Source: Acidobacteriota bacterium
Lineage (GTDB): Bacteria > Acidobacteriota > Terriglobia > Terriglobales > Acidobacteriaceae
DNA: 64,000 nt
Assembly: GCA_013289685.1 (NCBI GenBank)
Contig: JABCZL010000012.1
Span: 124,001-188,000 of the forward strand
Direction of reading: 5' to 3'
A model generated the notes under the pieces. That model saw only the letters and a program-made list of their open reading frames with translations, made no database searches and was not told the origin of the DNA. This document shows positions 1 to 8,462 of the stretch, piece after piece (positions within the stretch are counted from its first letter, which is position 1; every line of letters begins with the position of its first letter). A program made the position numbers and the translations under genes.

Positions 1-2
1 TG

Positions 3-818
3 GTCTGGCAAGAGCGCTTCGAAAGCGACTTTGCCAATGGCTATGACGAATATGGGAGGTCGGTGGGCGCGCATCGATGGAAGAACGCGGATGCCGCGGG
101 CTCGATGCAGACGACGATCAGCGATCAGGCGCGGTTTTTGCAGGCGGTGATGGAAGGCAGATTGCTGAAGAGCAAGACGCGCGCGCAGATTGTCAGCCCG
201 CAGATTCAGATTCTTTCGAAACACCAGTTTCCGACGCTCAGCGACGAGACCACCGATGAGAACAAGAGCATCCGCTTGAGCTACGGGTTGGCGTGGGGGC
301 TTTACTGGACGCCTTACGGTGAGGTGTTTTTCAAAGAAGGGCATGACGATGGCTGGAGAAACTATGCGGTGGCGTTTGACAAGGAGAAATCCGGCCTGGT
401 CATCCTGACCAACAGCGGCAACGGCGAGGGCATTTTTAAAGATGTGCTGGAGACGCTGCTGAAAGATACGTTCACGCCGATCGAATGGGAAGGTTACGTG
501 CCGTATGACAAGCTGCCGCCGCGTCCGCCGTTGAAACAGCACAAGCAAGTTGCGGTGGACGGGAAGATTCTGGACCGGTATGTCGGCCGCTACGGGCTGC
601 CGCCGGACCTGATTCTGACTGTCAGACGCGAGGGCGATCATCTTTCGGTGCAGGAAAATGACGAGCCGAAGCAGGATCTGCTGCCGGAGAGCGAGACGGA
701 TTTCTTCTCGACTGCGTCGGAGGATGTGATGACTTTCGAATCGGATAGTCAGGGAAAGGTGACGGCGATGACCCTGCACGCGGAGGGGAAGGACATTTCG
801 ATTAAGCGGATCGAGTGA
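3..818 (+). CDS. Serine hydrolase, beta-lactamase (class C) family, C-terminal part
   Basis: The reading frame is open to the left edge of the window, so only the C-terminal ~270 residues are seen and the start lies outside. AAGSMQTTISDQARFL matches the helix that follows the active-site region in class C beta-lactamase/esterase-like proteins. KEGHDDGWRNY is the expected equivalent of the KTG/HxG box, followed by a typical VILTNSGNGEGI segment. The last ~100 residues form an extra C-terminal domain common in secreted members. The nucleophile SxxK and YxN motifs would be upstream and are not visible, so substrate (peptide, ester or lactam) cannot be assigned. Confidence 0.75.
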   Translation, partial: VWQERFESDFANGYDEYGRSVGAHRWKNADAAGSMQTTISDQARFLQAVMEGRLLKSKTRAQIVSPQIQILSKHQFPTLSDETTDENKSIRLSYGLAWGLYWTPYGEVFFKEGHDDGWRNYAVAFDKEKSGLVILTNSGNGEGIFKDVLETLLKDTFTPIEWEGYVPYDKLPPRPPLKQHKQVAVDGKILDRYVGRYGLPPDLILTVRREGDHLSVQENDEPKQDLLPESETDFFSTASEDVMTFESDSQGKVTAMTLHAEGKDISIKRIE

Positions 819-893
819 TGGCCTAAACCGTACGAATCATGCATGCAACAGCTCGGTAGAAAATGGCTTGGCATTTGCCACGGTGAGAAGATC

Positions 894-940
894 GAGGGCG
901 AGACGCCCTCTCGACAGCCGGCGGGACGCCGGCGCTACGG
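894..940. repeat. Dispersed palindromic repeat, family 1, copy 1
   Basis: The core GCCGGCGGGACGCCGGC is a GC-rich imperfect palindrome preceded by GGGCGAGACGCCC. Near-identical copies occur at 17095-17140 and 26661-26706, and a shorter one at 47400-47422. This copy lies between convergent genes. Confidence 0.75.
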
Positions 941-963
941 TTCGGCGAATAGAAGAACGACGA

Positions 964-1860
964 CTAGAAGAATCTGGTCACGCCTTCTTCCATCACCATG
1001 ACGCGGTCTTTGACGCCGGCGGCCTGGGCCTCCAGGTCGAGCAGTTGCAAGGGCTCGTCCACGGGTTCGTGCGAGAGGCGGAAGGTGCCGTAGTGCATGG
1101 GGACCATCCAGCGGGATTTCAGGTCGAGGAAGGCGCGCATGGCGTCGGCCGGGCTGGCATGGACGTTGCGGAACTGCGGCGGATTGTAGGCGCCGATGGG
1201 AAGCAGAGCGAGTTCGGGGGAGAGGCGCCGTCCGATCTCGCTGAAGCCGGCGAAGTAAGCGGTATCGCCGGCGTGATAGACGGAGTGCTTGCCGGCCTTC
1301 AGCACGAATCCACCGTAACCGCGGTGCGAATCTTTGAGAATGCGCGCGCCCCAATGGCGCGAAGGCACGTGCGTGATCGACAAGGTGCCGCGGCGCGAAG
1401 TCTTCCACCAATCCAGTTCGATGATCTCGGAGAAGCCAAGGTCCGAGACCAGATCGGAAACATGAGTGGGAATGATGATGGACGGCGCGACGCCACGCGT
1501 GCGCAGGTTGTTTTGCACGAGCGCGCGCAGCGACGGGCGATGCAGATGATCGAAGTGGGCGTGCGAAACCAGCACCAGATCGATGGCCGGAAGATCGGCA
1601 ATGCGCAGGCCGGGACGGCGCAGGCGCTTCAGCACGAAGAGCCAGCGCGCGAAGTTGGGATCGATGACCACGCTCTGCCCGCCAATTTGCACAAAAAAGC
1701 TGGAGTGGCCAATGAAGGTGACGCCGAGTTCTCCGTTGGTGGCAAGCCGTGGTCTGTGAGTCTCACCGCAGCGCGGGGTTACCGCAGAGTGACGCACCAG
1801 GCGTGAGAACTGGCTGGCGCGTTTACGGAGGGCCGGATTGCGAAGCGTTTGCTTGATCAT
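964..1860 (-). CDS. MBL-fold metallo-hydrolase (UlaG/NAPE-PLD-like)
   Basis: The metallo-beta-lactamase fold is clear. After a ~50-residue N-terminal extension, GVTFIGHSSFFVQIGG begins the fold, VSHAHFDHLH is the HxHxDH metal site, YHAGDTAYF supplies a later ligand, and MHYGTFRLSHEP carries the last histidine. The pattern HSSFF...HxHFDH...GD(T/S)...HYGTF is that of the UlaG/NAPE-PLD branch, which hydrolyses phosphodiester or lactone substrates. No signal peptide is evident, so a cytoplasmic enzyme is likely. The substrate is unknown. It converges on the upstream serine hydrolase gene and has its own promoter region to the right. Confidence 0.85.
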   Translation of the reverse strand: MIKQTLRNPALRKRASQFSRLVRHSAVTPRCGETHRPRLATNGELGVTFIGHSSFFVQIGGQSVVIDPNFARWLFVLKRLRRPGLRIADLPAIDLVLVSHAHFDHLHRPSLRALVQNNLRTRGVAPSIIIPTHVSDLVSDLGFSEIIELDWWKTSRRGTLSITHVPSRHWGARILKDSHRGYGGFVLKAGKHSVYHAGDTAYFAGFSEIGRRLSPELALLPIGAYNPPQFRNVHASPADAMRAFLDLKSRWMVPMHYGTFRLSHEPVDEPLQLLDLEAQAAGVKDRVMVMEEGVTRFF

Positions 1861-2187
1861 CCTGCTACAGAGCCCGGGGGGTTGGACCGGAAGCAGCCTC
1901 AGCCCCTCATACTAGTCCCGATCGCCGCAAAAAGCAGAGTAACAAGAGCGATGCGGCGAAAATATTCACGGAGCTTTAATTTACTAAGCTCTAATCTTAG
2001 ATGAAGGGCCGGGCTTGCGGGCTGTTTTTTAGTTTCTGTGCCGGTGACGGCGGTAATGTATCGGATTAAGTTCGCTGACCTTGCGCCACTACCTGCGCGC
2101 GTCCTTGCTTGACCTTGATCGCGCTGGTCATATCTAATCCGAACGCGTTCGTTTTACGTTTTTCTTCGAGACGAAGGAGAAGTCTTC
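1861..2187. other. Intergenic region between divergent genes
   Basis: This 327-bp gap holds the promoters of the MBL hydrolase (left) and the dehydrogenase (right). A small hairpin with GAGCTT/AAGCTC arms lies at 1971-1991. A GAAGGAGAAG ribosome binding site lies just before the ATG at 2188. No further gene is seen. Confidence 0.5.
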
Positions 2188-3069
2188 ATGCGAGTTGCAT
2201 TTCTGGGGTTGGGAATCATGGGTGAGGCGATGGCCACGAACCTGGTCAAGGCAGGCCACGAAGTGACGGTGTGGAACCGCACGCCGGGCAAGCTGGTGGA
2301 AGGGGCAGGTGTGGCTCCGACTCCAGGGGCGGCGGCGCAGGGTGCGGAAGTGGTGTGGTTGTGCATTTCCGACACGGACGCGGTCGAGGGCGTGATGTTT
2401 GGCGCGGACGGCGTGGAGGGGTCGCTCACGGAGGGCATGATCGTCGCGGACTCGAGCACGATTTCTCCGTCGGCGACAGTGAAATTCGCGGAGCGCGTCG
2501 CCACCAAGGGTGTGACTTGGGTGGATGCCCCGATGACGGGGTCGAAGATTGGGGCACGAGACGGGACGCTGGTGTTCATTGTCGGAGGGAGTGAAGCTCC
2601 GGTGGAGCGGCTCAAACCGCTGTTCGCAGCGATGGGGAAGAAGATTTTCCGCATGGGCGAAACCGGCAAGGGACAAGCCGCGAAGCTGGCCATGAATTTG
2701 CAGATTGCGCTGATCTTCGAAGGATTTGCCGAAGCGCTGACCTTGGCGACCAAGCTCGGCGTGGATCCGCAACAACTGCTGTCGCTGATTGATGCCACTA
2801 TGGTGCGGTCGGGGGTGGTGGACTACAAAGGTCCATTTGTTATGCAGCGTGACTTCACGCCAAACTTTCCGCTGCGGCTGATGCATAAGGATATCCGGCT
2901 GACGCTGGAGGCGGCGAAGGAAGCGCGGGTGAAACTGCCGGCGCTGGAAACCGTGGAAGAAATTTACGAGATGGCGTCGGAAGAGGGGAATCGGGATCTC
3001 GACTATGCCGCGACGCTGATGCTGCTGGAAAAATGGGCGGGAGTGCAGGTGAAGGGGAAGGCCGCGTAA
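2188..3069 (+). CDS. NAD(P)-dependent beta-hydroxyacid dehydrogenase
   Basis: A 293-residue member of the 3-hydroxyisobutyrate/tartronate semialdehyde/succinic-semialdehyde reductase family. The N-terminus LGLGIMGEAMATNL is the Rossmann GxGxxG nucleotide site, WNRTPGK is the region that selects the phosphate of NADPH, DAPMTGSK is the substrate loop, and GKGQAAKLAMN carries the catalytic lysine. The C-terminal all-helical domain (DFTPNFPLRLMHKDIRL) is complete. Length is normal. The arginine after WN favours NADPH and a glyoxylate/succinic semialdehyde reductase-type role, but the exact substrate is not determined. A strong ribosome binding site (AAGGAG) supports the ATG. Confidence 0.85.
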   Translation: MRVAFLGLGIMGEAMATNLVKAGHEVTVWNRTPGKLVEGAGVAPTPGAAAQGAEVVWLCISDTDAVEGVMFGADGVEGSLTEGMIVADSSTISPSATVKFAERVATKGVTWVDAPMTGSKIGARDGTLVFIVGGSEAPVERLKPLFAAMGKKIFRMGETGKGQAAKLAMNLQIALIFEGFAEALTLATKLGVDPQQLLSLIDATMVRSGVVDYKGPFVMQRDFTPNFPLRLMHKDIRLTLEAAKEARVKLPALETVEEIYEMASEEGNRDLDYAATLMLLEKWAGVQVKGKAA

Positions 3070-3207
3070 GAATTTACTCAGAAGAATGCACGCGCCGGAT
3101 TCGAAAACCGAGCTCGGAGAGTACCAACTTGTTACCGTCGTAATCCCCAAAAAGTCGTTATTACACAAGTATTACAGTCAACCGATTCGTCCCTTGGTAG
3201 GTTAGAT

Positions 3208-4173
3208 GTGAGGTTGATCGAACTCACAACGACCACGAAACGGGGACCTTCCTTGGATATGGAACTGCAAGATCTGGAAAAACCACAAGCGGCAAAAGAT
3301 GAAGTGAACTGGGTAACGGCTGGGTTCATGGCGGCGTTTCATGTGGGCGCTGTGGTCGCGCTTTTCTTTTTCACCTGGAAGGCATTGTTTGTCGCGATGT
3401 TTCTGTGGTGGGTTTCGGGCAGCCTGGGCATCGGGATGAGCTATCACCGCCTGCTGACGCACCGCGGATATAAGACTCCGAAGTGGGTGGAATATTTCCT
3501 GACCGTGTGTGCCACGCTGGCTCTGGAAGGCGGACCGATTTTCTGGGTGGCGACGCACCGCATTCATCATCAATTTTCGGATCTCGACGGCGATCCGCAT
3601 TCGCCCATCGACGGCAAGTGGTGGTCGCACATGGGATGGATTCTCATGGGCAAGTCGATGCACCACGACACGACCACGCTGGCGCGCTACGTCCCAGATC
3701 TCGCCAAAGATAAATTTCACGTCTGGATCACCAAATATCATTACGTTCCCATGATTGTGCTGGGCGGAATTCTGCTGGCCATTGGAGGATTGCCGTTTCT
3801 GATGTGGGGCATCTTCATGCGCACGGTGGTTGGATTGCACGCTACCTGGCTGGTGAATTCGGCAACGCACTCCTGGGGCACGCGGCGCTTTGCGACGCGC
3901 GATCTTTCGACCAATAGCTGGTGGGTGGCCGTGCTGACGTTCGGCGAGGGCTGGCACAATAATCATCATGCGCATCCGACGGCGGCGCAACATGGATTCA
4001 AGTGGTACGAAGTCGATATGAATTGGTACGGCATCTGGGCGCTGAAAACCTTGGGCTTGGCCTGGGATATTAAGCGCGTGAAGCTGGCGGAAGTGGAGCG
4101 CGGGTTGGTGCCGACTCCGAACGGGCGGCTGATTACCGCGGCGATGCCGGAAGTTTCGGTGGCTGGGGACTGA
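3208..4173 (+). CDS. Acyl-CoA/fatty acid desaturase (delta-9 type)
   Basis: An integral-membrane di-iron desaturase. The three histidine boxes are HRLLTH, HRIHH and HNNHH, with the spacing of stearoyl-CoA desaturases. Four hydrophobic segments surround them, for example [16 protein letters not shown] and a pair before the third box. It introduces a cis double bond into acyl chains and so adjusts membrane fluidity. Electron donors are not encoded next to it. The start is either GTG 3208 or ATG 3259 ([10 protein letters not shown]); the second would remove 17 residues outside the conserved region. A terminator follows directly. Confidence 0.9.
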   Translation: MRLIELTTTTKRGPSLDMELQDLEKPQAAKDEVNWVTAGFMAAFHVGAVVALFFFTWKALFVAMFLWWVSGSLGIGMSYHRLLTHRGYKTPKWVEYFLTVCATLALEGGPIFWVATHRIHHQFSDLDGDPHSPIDGKWWSHMGWILMGKSMHHDTTTLARYVPDLAKDKFHVWITKYHYVPMIVLGGILLAIGGLPFLMWGIFMRTVVGLHATWLVNSATHSWGTRRFATRDLSTNSWWVAVLTFGEGWHNNHHAHPTAAQHGFKWYEVDMNWYGIWALKTLGLAWDIKRVKLAEVERGLVPTPNGRLITAAMPEVSVAGD

Positions 4174-4196
4174 GCGGCTTTCAGTTTCCGTTAATT

Positions 4197-4227
4197 AGCC
4201 CTGGCCTTTTGGCTGGGGCTTTTTATT
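4197..4227 (+). terminator. Intrinsic terminator after the desaturase gene
   Basis: The hairpin AGCCCTGGCC/GGCTGGGGCT has a four-base loop and is followed by TTTTTATT, 24 bp past the stop codon. Confidence 0.75.
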
Positions 4228-4310
4228 GAGCTACAGCGCCTGAAGGCGCGATTCATAGGGTCGAGTTGGCGGTATGCCTGAAGGCATACCCTGATACGAA
4301 TCCCGATTTC
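4228..4310. repeat. Small palindromes of the 'cctgaaggc' type
   Basis: Two short inverted repeats (GCGCCTGAAGGCGC and GGTATGCCTGAAGGCATACC) lie in a row. Similar 'gcttgaagc'-type palindromes appear near 8330, 42780, 42830 and 47285, so this is a dispersed class. Confidence 0.5.
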
Positions 4311-4380
4311 ATATTCGGATGATCATATTCGGATGATCATATTCGGATGGTCACACGCGGATGATCACACTCGGATGATC
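4311..4380. repeat. Tandem 14-bp repeat, five copies
   Basis: Five consecutive 14-mers of the form ATATTCGGATGATC, the last two beginning ACAC. The array runs into the 3' end of the TOBE regulator gene, so its last unit supplies the final codons and stop of that gene. Confidence 0.85.
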
Positions 4381-4799
4381 ATGACTTCAGTGGCTTTGAT
4401 CAGGGCGGCGGCGGTCTGTCCCTTCTTCAGTTGCATTTCGCGGGCGGAGCTGGCTGTGATGATCGAGGTGATTTGCTGGCCGCCGATGGAGATCTTTACT
4501 TCGGCCATCAGACCGCTGATGCGGACCGACTCGATGCGTCCTACCAGCTGATTGCGTCCACTGACACGGCGTATGACTTGCTCCCTTTCTTTTTCCGTTT
4601 TGCCGCGAGTTCGAAACAGTAGCTTGTCCACTTCGCGCTGCGGGATCCGGTGATGACCGCCGGCCGTCTGGATGCTGCGCAGTTTCTTTTTGTAAATCCA
4701 CTGCTTGATGGTGGGGAAGCTGACGCCCAGCTGTAAGGCGGCGTCGCGCAGCTGGAGCAGGTCACCAGCGCTTGCTCTCGATTTGCCGGTGCTCGGCAT
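4365..4799 (-). CDS. Helix-turn-helix/TOBE (molybdate-binding) regulator
   Basis: A 144-residue protein. Residues ~12-60 form a MerR-like/excisionase-type helix-turn-helix (LRDAALQLGVSFPTIKQW, then GGHHRIPQREVDKLL). Residues ~75-140 form a single TOBE domain (NQLVGRIESVRISGLMAEV ... ITSIITASSAREMQLKKG), which binds molybdate or tungstate oxyanions. It is probably a molybdate-responsive DNA-binding protein. It is divergent from a porin gene with ~150 bp between them, so control of that porin is plausible but inferred. Its C-terminal MIIRV and stop are encoded by a 14-bp tandem repeat. Confidence 0.82.
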   Translation of the reverse strand: MPSTGKSRASAGDLLQLRDAALQLGVSFPTIKQWIYKKKLRSIQTAGGHHRIPQREVDKLLFRTRGKTEKEREQVIRRVSGRNQLVGRIESVRISGLMAEVKISIGGQQITSIITASSAREMQLKKGQTAAALIKATEVMIIRV

Positions 4800-4952
4800 C
4801 GGAACGAAATCCTACCGGTAGCGCAGAAGTGCGGTCAACCTGCACCATTATACGCCTTTAGTAGTAGTGATTTAGACAGCGAATCTGTATGTAGTATACA
4901 CTTCTACTTCTTTTATTTCTTTGTCTCAATTCCTGGGGTTTGGGAGGTCTGC

Positions 4953-6506
4953 ATGCGCGCTGTTGCTCCGTTTCTCGCCCTGCTCGTTGTCGGTTTGTCG
5001 TCAACGTTCTCATCGGCGCAGGAGAAGGACAAGGACAAGGACAAAGACAAAGCCCCAGACCCCTGCGCGAGCGGCCACGAGTTCGCCGCAACCGATTGCA
5101 CGCTGACCTGGCACGGCATCACGGTGTACGGTGCGTATGACGTTGGCGTTGGCTGGGTCAGCCACGGCTTGCCGGAAAACGGCTATAACTATGAAGGCGC
5201 ATCGCTGGTGAACCGAAACGGCTTTCAGCATCGATTCCTGGTTGCACCGAACAACCTGTCGCAGACGGGTCTGGGCATCAAGGGCAAGGAAGAATTTATG
5301 CCCGGATGGTCGGTTGTGTTCAACGCTTCCACGGGCATCAATCCGCAGTCGGGCCTGCTGGCCAACGCATCAAAGACTGACATCATCAACAACGGCCTTC
5401 CCAGGAGCAGCTATTCGTACGCCATCGACGGCGCGCGCGCGGGCCAGCCCTTCAATGACGAAATCTATGGCGGTGTAGCATCTGCGCATTTCGGCACGCT
5501 GACCTTCGGTCGTCAGCGCGCTCTCGGCACCGATACGATGCTCCTTTACGATCCGGCGGGGGGGGCCTATGCCTTTTCGTACATCGGGTATAACGGCACG
5601 ATGGCCGGCGGCGGCGACACCGAGGACACCCGTTGGGACGACGCCCTGAAGTATCGCATCGCGTATGGCCCGGTCCATTTCGGAGCGATGTATAAATTCG
5701 CCGATGGTTCTGCCGGCTGCTACTCGGCCGCCGCAGGCTGGACTGCCGCCACGTGTACGCCGGAACAGGCAAAAAACAACGCCTATGGATTCGACATCGG
5801 CGGAAACATCGGCCGAGATCAGGGCAAGTTCTCCGCCGACATCGTCTTCCAACAGTACAACCAGGCGATCAGCGTATTGAACCCCTTGCTGGGGCCGCAG
5901 AGTCTGGCGGCGCCCTATCAGTCAACCACGGACAGCATCAATACGAATCAAATCACCGGAACCAATCTGATCGACCCAAACGATACCGTATACGGCATCG
6001 TGACCGACAACCGCGCCGTTATGATCGCTGCCAAGTATGCGGGGGAACGGTTCAAGGTGTTTGCCGGCTATGAACATATCTGGCAGAACAACCCGTCGAA
6101 CCCGTTGGGCGTGGGCGCCTCGGACCAGGGCGGTTATTTCATGAGCGGGGTCGAAGACAACAATCTTGATTCTGAAAAGTTAGTGAACATCTGGTGGACG
6201 GGCGCGAAGTACACCTACCGCAGCAAAACCGACTTCACTTTCGCCTGGTATCAACAGCGGCAGAACGACTTCCGTCGTCCGCCGACCTGTACGCCCGCCA
6301 GTTTCCGCGCTTCCTGCGCGGGCACCCTCAATGAGGGATCGCTCTACGTCGATCATCATTTCACCAAGCGTTTCGACGGTTTTGCGGGAATTGCGTATTC
6401 CTGGGTGAGCGGCGGTCTGGCCATCGCGATTCCTCATGGCCCCGGCGTCCCCTATAACTACAACAACAACTGTGCGCCGACCGTTGGTGGTCGTTTCACC
6501 TTCTGA
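4953..6506 (+). CDS. Outer-membrane porin
   Basis: A signal peptide (MRAVAPFLALLVVGLSSTFSSA) is followed by a short (KD)n tract made of tandem GGACAA units. A ~470-residue barrel follows, rich in alternating aromatic and polar residues, ending in the terminal phenylalanine (GGRFTF) recognised by the BAM machinery. LTWHGITVYGAYDVGVGW and GLGIKGKEEFMPGWSV are typical first strands of the Gram-negative porin family. The gene is transcribed away from the TOBE regulator, so it may serve oxyanion uptake; this is inferred only from position. Cargo is unknown. Confidence 0.85.
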   Translation: MRAVAPFLALLVVGLSSTFSSAQEKDKDKDKDKAPDPCASGHEFAATDCTLTWHGITVYGAYDVGVGWVSHGLPENGYNYEGASLVNRNGFQHRFLVAPNNLSQTGLGIKGKEEFMPGWSVVFNASTGINPQSGLLANASKTDIINNGLPRSSYSYAIDGARAGQPFNDEIYGGVASAHFGTLTFGRQRALGTDTMLLYDPAGGAYAFSYIGYNGTMAGGGDTEDTRWDDALKYRIAYGPVHFGAMYKFADGSAGCYSAAAGWTAATCTPEQAKNNAYGFDIGGNIGRDQGKFSADIVFQQYNQAISVLNPLLGPQSLAAPYQSTTDSINTNQITGTNLIDPNDTVYGIVTDNRAVMIAAKYAGERFKVFAGYEHIWQNNPSNPLGVGASDQGGYFMSGVEDNNLDSEKLVNIWWTGAKYTYRSKTDFTFAWYQQRQNDFRRPPTCTPASFRASCAGTLNEGSLYVDHHFTKRFDGFAGIAYSWVSGGLAIAIPHGPGVPYNYNNNCAPTVGGRFTF

Positions 6507-6609
6507 TCGTTTTTGCGGCGAGCTTCCGTTCTGCTGGCGCCATAGATACTCCTGCGTTGTGGTTTGATAAACCACGGCCGCGGACGCGGTAGAATCGGGC
6601 TGAGCTTCC

Positions 6610-7518
6610 ATGCGAATCTCGAGCCGCCGCGGAACCATCGCTTTCTTCCTCATCCTGGGAGTTATCCTGGTCGCGCTGGCTGTTGCCTTGAACGTCGGCT
6701 GGATCATCCTCAACTGGCGCCAGGGCGTGCTGCTGCTGTTTGGCATCATTTTTTTCGCGCTGATCATTGCGGGCATGGTGGTGAATACGATTTTTCTGTT
6801 GCGCGAACTGCGGCGCAGCGAGCAGCACGACAGCTTTATCAACGCGGTTACGCATGAATTGAAAACGCCGGTGGCGTCGATCCGGCTGCATCTGGAAACC
6901 TTGCAGCGCCGCGAACTGCCGGAGGCGCAGAAGCAGGATTTCTACCGGCTGATGCTGAGCGATACCGATCGGCTGACCGAGACGGTGGAGCAGGTGCTCC
7001 GCGCCGGGCGGGCCGGCGACAAGAAGGCAGGCAGGGATAAGGCGGAGGTCGACTTCGGCCAACTGGTGCGCGACTGCATGGATGCCACGCGGGCGCGGCA
7101 TCACCTGCAACCGGAGGCGATCCGCTATGAGGAGGCATCGAGCAACGGGAATGGGCTGCGGGTGCGGGGCAGCGCGGAAGATTTGCGGACCGCGGTTTCC
7201 AACGTGCTCGACAATGCCGTCAAGTATTCCGGGGAGACGGTTGATGTGCGGGTGCGGCTGGAAACGCCCGACGAGAAGCGCATTGTGCTGCGGGTGCAGG
7301 ATCAGGGTGTGGGGATTCCAGCCGATGACATGAAGCGCATCTTCAAACGCTTTTATCGGGTGACGCACCGTTCGCTGGCACATGTGAAAGGAACCGGGCT
7401 AGGCCTGTTCATTGTGAAGGCGATCGCGCAGAAACATGGCGGCAAGGTGTTTGCCGAGAGCGCTGGAGAAGGGCAGGGAACGACGATCGTGATCGAACTG
7501 CCGAGGTGGGCGGCATGA
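6610..7518 (+). CDS. Sensor histidine kinase
   Basis: Two N-terminal transmembrane helices (roughly residues 10-32 and 38-60) leave almost no periplasmic loop, so it probably senses the membrane or a partner. The kinase core is complete: H box FINAVTHELKTPVAS with the phosphorylated histidine, N box NVLDNAVKYSG, G1 QDQGVGIPAD, F box IFKRFYR and G2 GTGLGLFIVK. The stop overlaps the start of the response regulator gene (ATGA), so the two are co-translated. The stimulus is unknown. The next genes are an ABC exporter on the opposite strand. Confidence 0.93.
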   Translation: MRISSRRGTIAFFLILGVILVALAVALNVGWIILNWRQGVLLLFGIIFFALIIAGMVVNTIFLLRELRRSEQHDSFINAVTHELKTPVASIRLHLETLQRRELPEAQKQDFYRLMLSDTDRLTETVEQVLRAGRAGDKKAGRDKAEVDFGQLVRDCMDATRARHHLQPEAIRYEEASSNGNGLRVRGSAEDLRTAVSNVLDNAVKYSGETVDVRVRLETPDEKRIVLRVQDQGVGIPADDMKRIFKRFYRVTHRSLAHVKGTGLGLFIVKAIAQKHGGKVFAESAGEGQGTTIVIELPRWAA

Positions 7519-8267
7519 GCCGGGTTCTGGTGGTGGAAGACGAAGCGCATCTGGCGCAGGGCTTGCGTTTTAACCTGGAAGCCGAAGGGTATGCGGCTGA
7601 GGTGGTGGGGGATGGAGAGGCGGCTACGGATCGACTGCTGGGGAAGAAAGAGAATTTTGATGTGGTAGTGCTCGACATCATGCTCCCGGGCAAAGACGGA
7701 TTCAGCGTGGTGTCGGAACTGCGAGCGGCGCGGAATTATGTGCCGGTGCTGATGCTGACGGCCCGGGGGCGTCCGGAAGACGTGCTGAAGGGATTTGCGT
7801 CCGGGGCGGACGATTATTTGGCGAAGCCATTTGACCTCTCGATTTTGCTGGCGCGATTGCAAGGGCTGCTGCGGCGCAGCCAGTGGATCCGCGGCGCGGC
7901 ATCACCCGAGGCGAATGAGACGCGGGTGGACGGCGGCGGCGTTGGAGATTTCGGGACGTTTTCATTTGGCGGGAAGACGATCGATTTCGGTGTGCTGGAA
8001 CTGCGGTCGGGCGAGAGCACGATTCATTTGACGCTGATGGAGTCGGAACTGCTGCGGCACCTGGTGCGCAACGACGGCAAGATTGTTTCCCGCAAGCAGA
8101 TTCTGGACGAAGTGTGGGGACTGAAGGAAGATACCGACACACGTGCCATCGACAATTTTGTGGTGCGGTTGCGGCGGTATATCGAGGATGATCCGGGAAA
8201 TCCGCGGCACTTGCTCACGGTGCGCGGCGTGGGGTATCGGTTTCTGGCGAAGCCGGAAAGAGGATGA
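7515..8267 (+). CDS. OmpR/PhoB-family response regulator
   Basis: The receiver domain (residues ~1-120) has the acidic pocket VVEDE, the phospho-acceptor aspartate in VVLDIMLPGKDG, and the conserved lysine in LAKPFD. A winged-helix DNA-binding domain follows (SRKQILDEVWGL, then RRYIEDDPGNPRHLLTVRGVGYRF). The ATG at 7515 overlaps the kinase stop as ATGA and is preferred over the GTG three codons upstream. About 35 extra residues (EANETRVDGGGVGDFG region) link the two domains. Targets are unknown. Confidence 0.93.
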   Translation: MSRVLVVEDEAHLAQGLRFNLEAEGYAAEVVGDGEAATDRLLGKKENFDVVVLDIMLPGKDGFSVVSELRAARNYVPVLMLTARGRPEDVLKGFASGADDYLAKPFDLSILLARLQGLLRRSQWIRGAASPEANETRVDGGGVGDFGTFSFGGKTIDFGVLELRSGESTIHLTLMESELLRHLVRNDGKIVSRKQILDEVWGLKEDTDTRAIDNFVVRLRRYIEDDPGNPRHLLTVRGVGYRFLAKPERG

Positions 8268-8324
8268 TAGAAACGAGCACGCGGGTTTGCGTGCACATCT
8301 GAGGGCGCAACGTAATCTACCGCG

Positions 8325-8405
8325 ACGACCACAGGGGCTGAAGCCCGTTCTGAAGTCGAACCTCTCACGCGGCCCTTGAAGGGCCGCTCTTCCACGGTGG
8401 TGCGC
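8325..8405. repeat. Dispersed 'ggggctgaagccc' repeat
   Basis: GGGGCTGAAGCCC is followed by GCGGCCCTTGAAGGGCCGC and CTCTTCCAC. The same modules recur at 42773-42925 and, in part, at 47281-47345, always between genes. Confidence 0.6.
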
Positions 8406-8462
8406 ACAGGTTACGGCGCGAAGAGGTTACACCGTACAAATGTGATTCGTTCTCGCGCTGGC

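Noticed and set aside
868-1806. A 312-residue + strand frame
   Set aside because: Shadow of the MBL hydrolase on the other strand, whose HxHxDH motif is unambiguous.
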